DNA of 36,923 nt from Bacillus spongiae. GTDB taxonomy: Bacteria > Bacillota > Bacilli > Bacillales > Bacillaceae_K. The position numbers and the translations under genes are program-made. Location of the stretch: positions 1 through 36,923 of the forward strand of contig NZ_JBBAXC010000026.1 in NCBI RefSeq assembly GCF_037120725.1, written 5' to 3'. Below the pieces are notes generated by a model. That model saw only the letters and a program-made list of their open reading frames with translations, searched no databases and was not told where the DNA came from. Positions 35,774 to 36,923 of this stretch are shown here, one piece after another (the stretch's first letter is position 1; each line of letters opens with the position of its first letter).

Positions 35774-36601
35774 CTATCGGTTTACAGTCATTACTGCAAG
35801 CGCTTCTGGTTTAATTACTTTTCCTCCGTAAAATTGTAGGCCCTTCATCGCATCAGCAAAGAAATTTTCTGGACGGTACGCCTCAATAGAATCAATTGAT
35901 TGAGCAAATGAAATAGCTATTCTTGTTCCTGCAATGACCTTATATTTTTGCCCTGATACGTTTGGTACATTATTAGATGTATAGACTTGCATTCCAGACA
36001 CATTACCAATGTAGCCAGTAGCTAATACGTTAGAATCCTTCGTAAAGCGTGGGTCTTTTTGAAGTAACCCATGATAAAATTCTGGAACAACCACCCATCT
36101 ACCCATTTTAGGAACATTCGACTCTGATAATTTCACCGACATATCCACCAATTGATCATAAGCATCCTCTTTTGTCGCTGTGATTGGTGAAGCATCGGAA
36201 CCGATTGTATTTTTGTTAGATACATCTGTGTAATGACTAGCAATGTATTTATCCATAATGTCAGCTAAGCCGTATGCAGCTTCCGACATTGCTAAATCTA
36301 CTAAGTTATTTCGTGTCTGCGCTTTGTCGATATCATCAACCTTGAAATTAAAGAATTTTTGTTGATCCAATGTTAAAGTCGTTTGACTAGAATCAAGCTC
36401 TTGGGGGTTTCCTGTTCCATTGTCTTTGTCATAATCTCCAATAGTCACAGCTCCCATAGTATTAATTTTTACGGTTGATCCAATTCCTGCAATGTCTCCT
36501 TCATAATCCGTATTAACAAGAGAACCATACACCATTGCTTTTCTTAGGTTTTCATTCAGGCGTGCGCTCCAAACTGTAGGCATAAAATTTGTGATACTCA
36601 T
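35774..36601 (-). CDS. Major capsid protein (HK97 fold)
   Basis: The 275-residue product starts MSITNFMPTVWSARLNENLR behind AAGGAGGAATTTATTA, directly after the scaffold gene. The pattern YGSLVNTDYEGDIAGIGSTV, then FNFKVDDIDKAQTRNNL, YDQLVDMSVKLSESNVPKMG, RWVVVPEFYHGLLQK and a Gly/Ala-rich end (EALAVMTVNR) fits the P22/HK97-type coat proteins used by phages with separate scaffolds. The N-terminal delta domain that some HK97 coats fuse is absent, consistent with the separate scaffold. Confidence 0.93.
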   Translation of the reverse strand: MSITNFMPTVWSARLNENLRKAMVYGSLVNTDYEGDIAGIGSTVKINTMGAVTIGDYDKDNGTGNPQELDSSQTTLTLDQQKFFNFKVDDIDKAQTRNNLVDLAMSEAAYGLADIMDKYIASHYTDVSNKNTIGSDASPITATKEDAYDQLVDMSVKLSESNVPKMGRWVVVPEFYHGLLQKDPRFTKDSNVLATGYIGNVSGMQVYTSNNVPNVSGQKYKVIAGTRIAISFAQSIDSIEAYRPENFFADAMKGLQFYGGKVIKPEALAVMTVNR

Positions 36602-36615
36602 TAATAAATTCCTCC

Positions 36616-36923
36616 TTAACTATCCTGCAATACTTGCTGTACTGCTTCCCAATTTTCGTTAATTTCATCTTCTGACATGTTTTGAATCGCTTCTATTGTT
36701 AGTGTTTTACCGTCGTTGTTGCTTGGTGGCTTATAGCCTCCTTTTAGTCTTTCTTCCACAATCTGTTGAGTGTGAGAACTAAAGACTTTTTCCAAAGTTT
36801 CTAGATTAGTATTTGTTGTTTCTTGATTTTCACCTAACATAAAGTCAACTAAATCAAGTGGCAGCTTCTTTTCATTTGCTACTTTAATAGCTTCATTGCG
36901 TAACTCTTCACGTTTCTTTTCGG
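36616..36923 (-). CDS. Capsid scaffold protein, C-terminal part (gene crosses the circular join)
   Basis: This is the downstream portion of the same scaffold gene. The methionine at 36840 is internal, not the start. The tail contains GGYKPPSNN and ends in an acidic stretch (MSEDEINENWEAVQQVL), typical of the C-terminal helix-turn-helix by which phage scaffolds contact the coat. The gene ends 14 bases before the capsid start, whose ribosome binding site AAGGAGG lies in the gap. Confidence 0.85.
   Translation of the reverse strand, partial: EKKREELRNEAIKVANEKKLPLDLVDFMLGENQETTNTNLETLEKVFSSHTQQIVEERLKGGYKPPSNNDGKTLTIEAIQNMSEDEINENWEAVQQVLQDS
36801..36923. repeat. Right copy of the terminal overlap (circular join)
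   Basis: Exact copy of bases 1-123. Removing one copy gives a circle of 36,800 bp. A packaged-end repeat in the middle of a scaffold gene would be unusual, so an assembly overlap of a circular or circularly permuted genome is favoured. Confidence 0.95.

Noticed and set aside
1-36923. CRISPR arrays, tRNA or rRNA genes, insertion sequences
   Set aside because: No regularly spaced direct repeats with spacers, no tRNA fold and no transposase were found by reading both strands.

Overview
The window is one complete circular temperate phage genome of about 36.8 kb, opened inside the scaffold gene. The last 123 bases repeat the first 123 exactly, and the scaffold reading frame runs uninterrupted across the join. 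AT-rich DNA, strong AGGAGG-type ribosome binding sites, a Bacillus-type SOS box, an SPP1-like portal and an arbitrium-type aimR-aimP pair point to a Bacillaceae (Firmicutes) host and a siphovirus. There is no integrase. Instead there is a plasmid Rep gene with antisense-RNA control, an actin-type ParM/ParR partition pair, a serine resolvase with a candidate res site, and a type I toxin candidate. The element is therefore best read as a phage-plasmid whose prophage is an extrachromosomal circle.

Layout. The late block runs on the minus strand across the join. Rightmost to leftmost in reading order it holds: small terminase (5.6 kb), resolvase, large terminase, portal, minor head protein, scaffold (across the join), major capsid, head-tail connectors, tail tube, tail chaperones with a -1 frameshift site, tape measure, Dit, receptor-binding candidate, Gp37-like tail protein, XhlA, holin and GH25-LysM endolysin (27 kb). 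The early lytic block (6.5-15.3 kb, minus) holds a Cro-like regulator, antirepressor, dUTPase, Gam, an HNH-like homing endonuclease, ERF annealase, SSB, a primase-helicase fusion, an ERCC4 nuclease and a late activator. A CI-like repressor diverges at 15.5 kb.

The decision and maintenance block (15.5-26.9 kb) is the most unusual part. It has an arbitrium module (aimR, aimP ending in DPGTGIGN, and a 58-codon aimX-position ORF). Next comes a rep gene with internal iterons, an antisense RNA and an attenuator. After that lie two tandem small-RNA-like units and a leaderless 33-codon ORF that repeats the DPG motif of AimP. A DUF3967/MerR-like gene and parM-parR follow. Then come secreted-protein morons bounded by copies of the same terminator, a pair of overlapping genes in a GACGTC-rich patch, and a truncated LexA-like regulator under an SOS box. 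Last are a 124-bp tandem duplication encoding two 15-residue peptides that differ at one residue, and a type I toxin-antitoxin-like locus.

How it fits together: copy control (rep and antisense RNA), segregation (ParM/R), multimer resolution and toxin addiction keep the circle in lysogens. The CI/Cro/antirepressor switch, the SOS-linked LexA-like protein and the peptide signalling module probably decide between lysis and lysogeny. The secreted morons may alter the lysogen surface or surroundings. Functions are assigned from recognisable sequence features only; no database search was possible.
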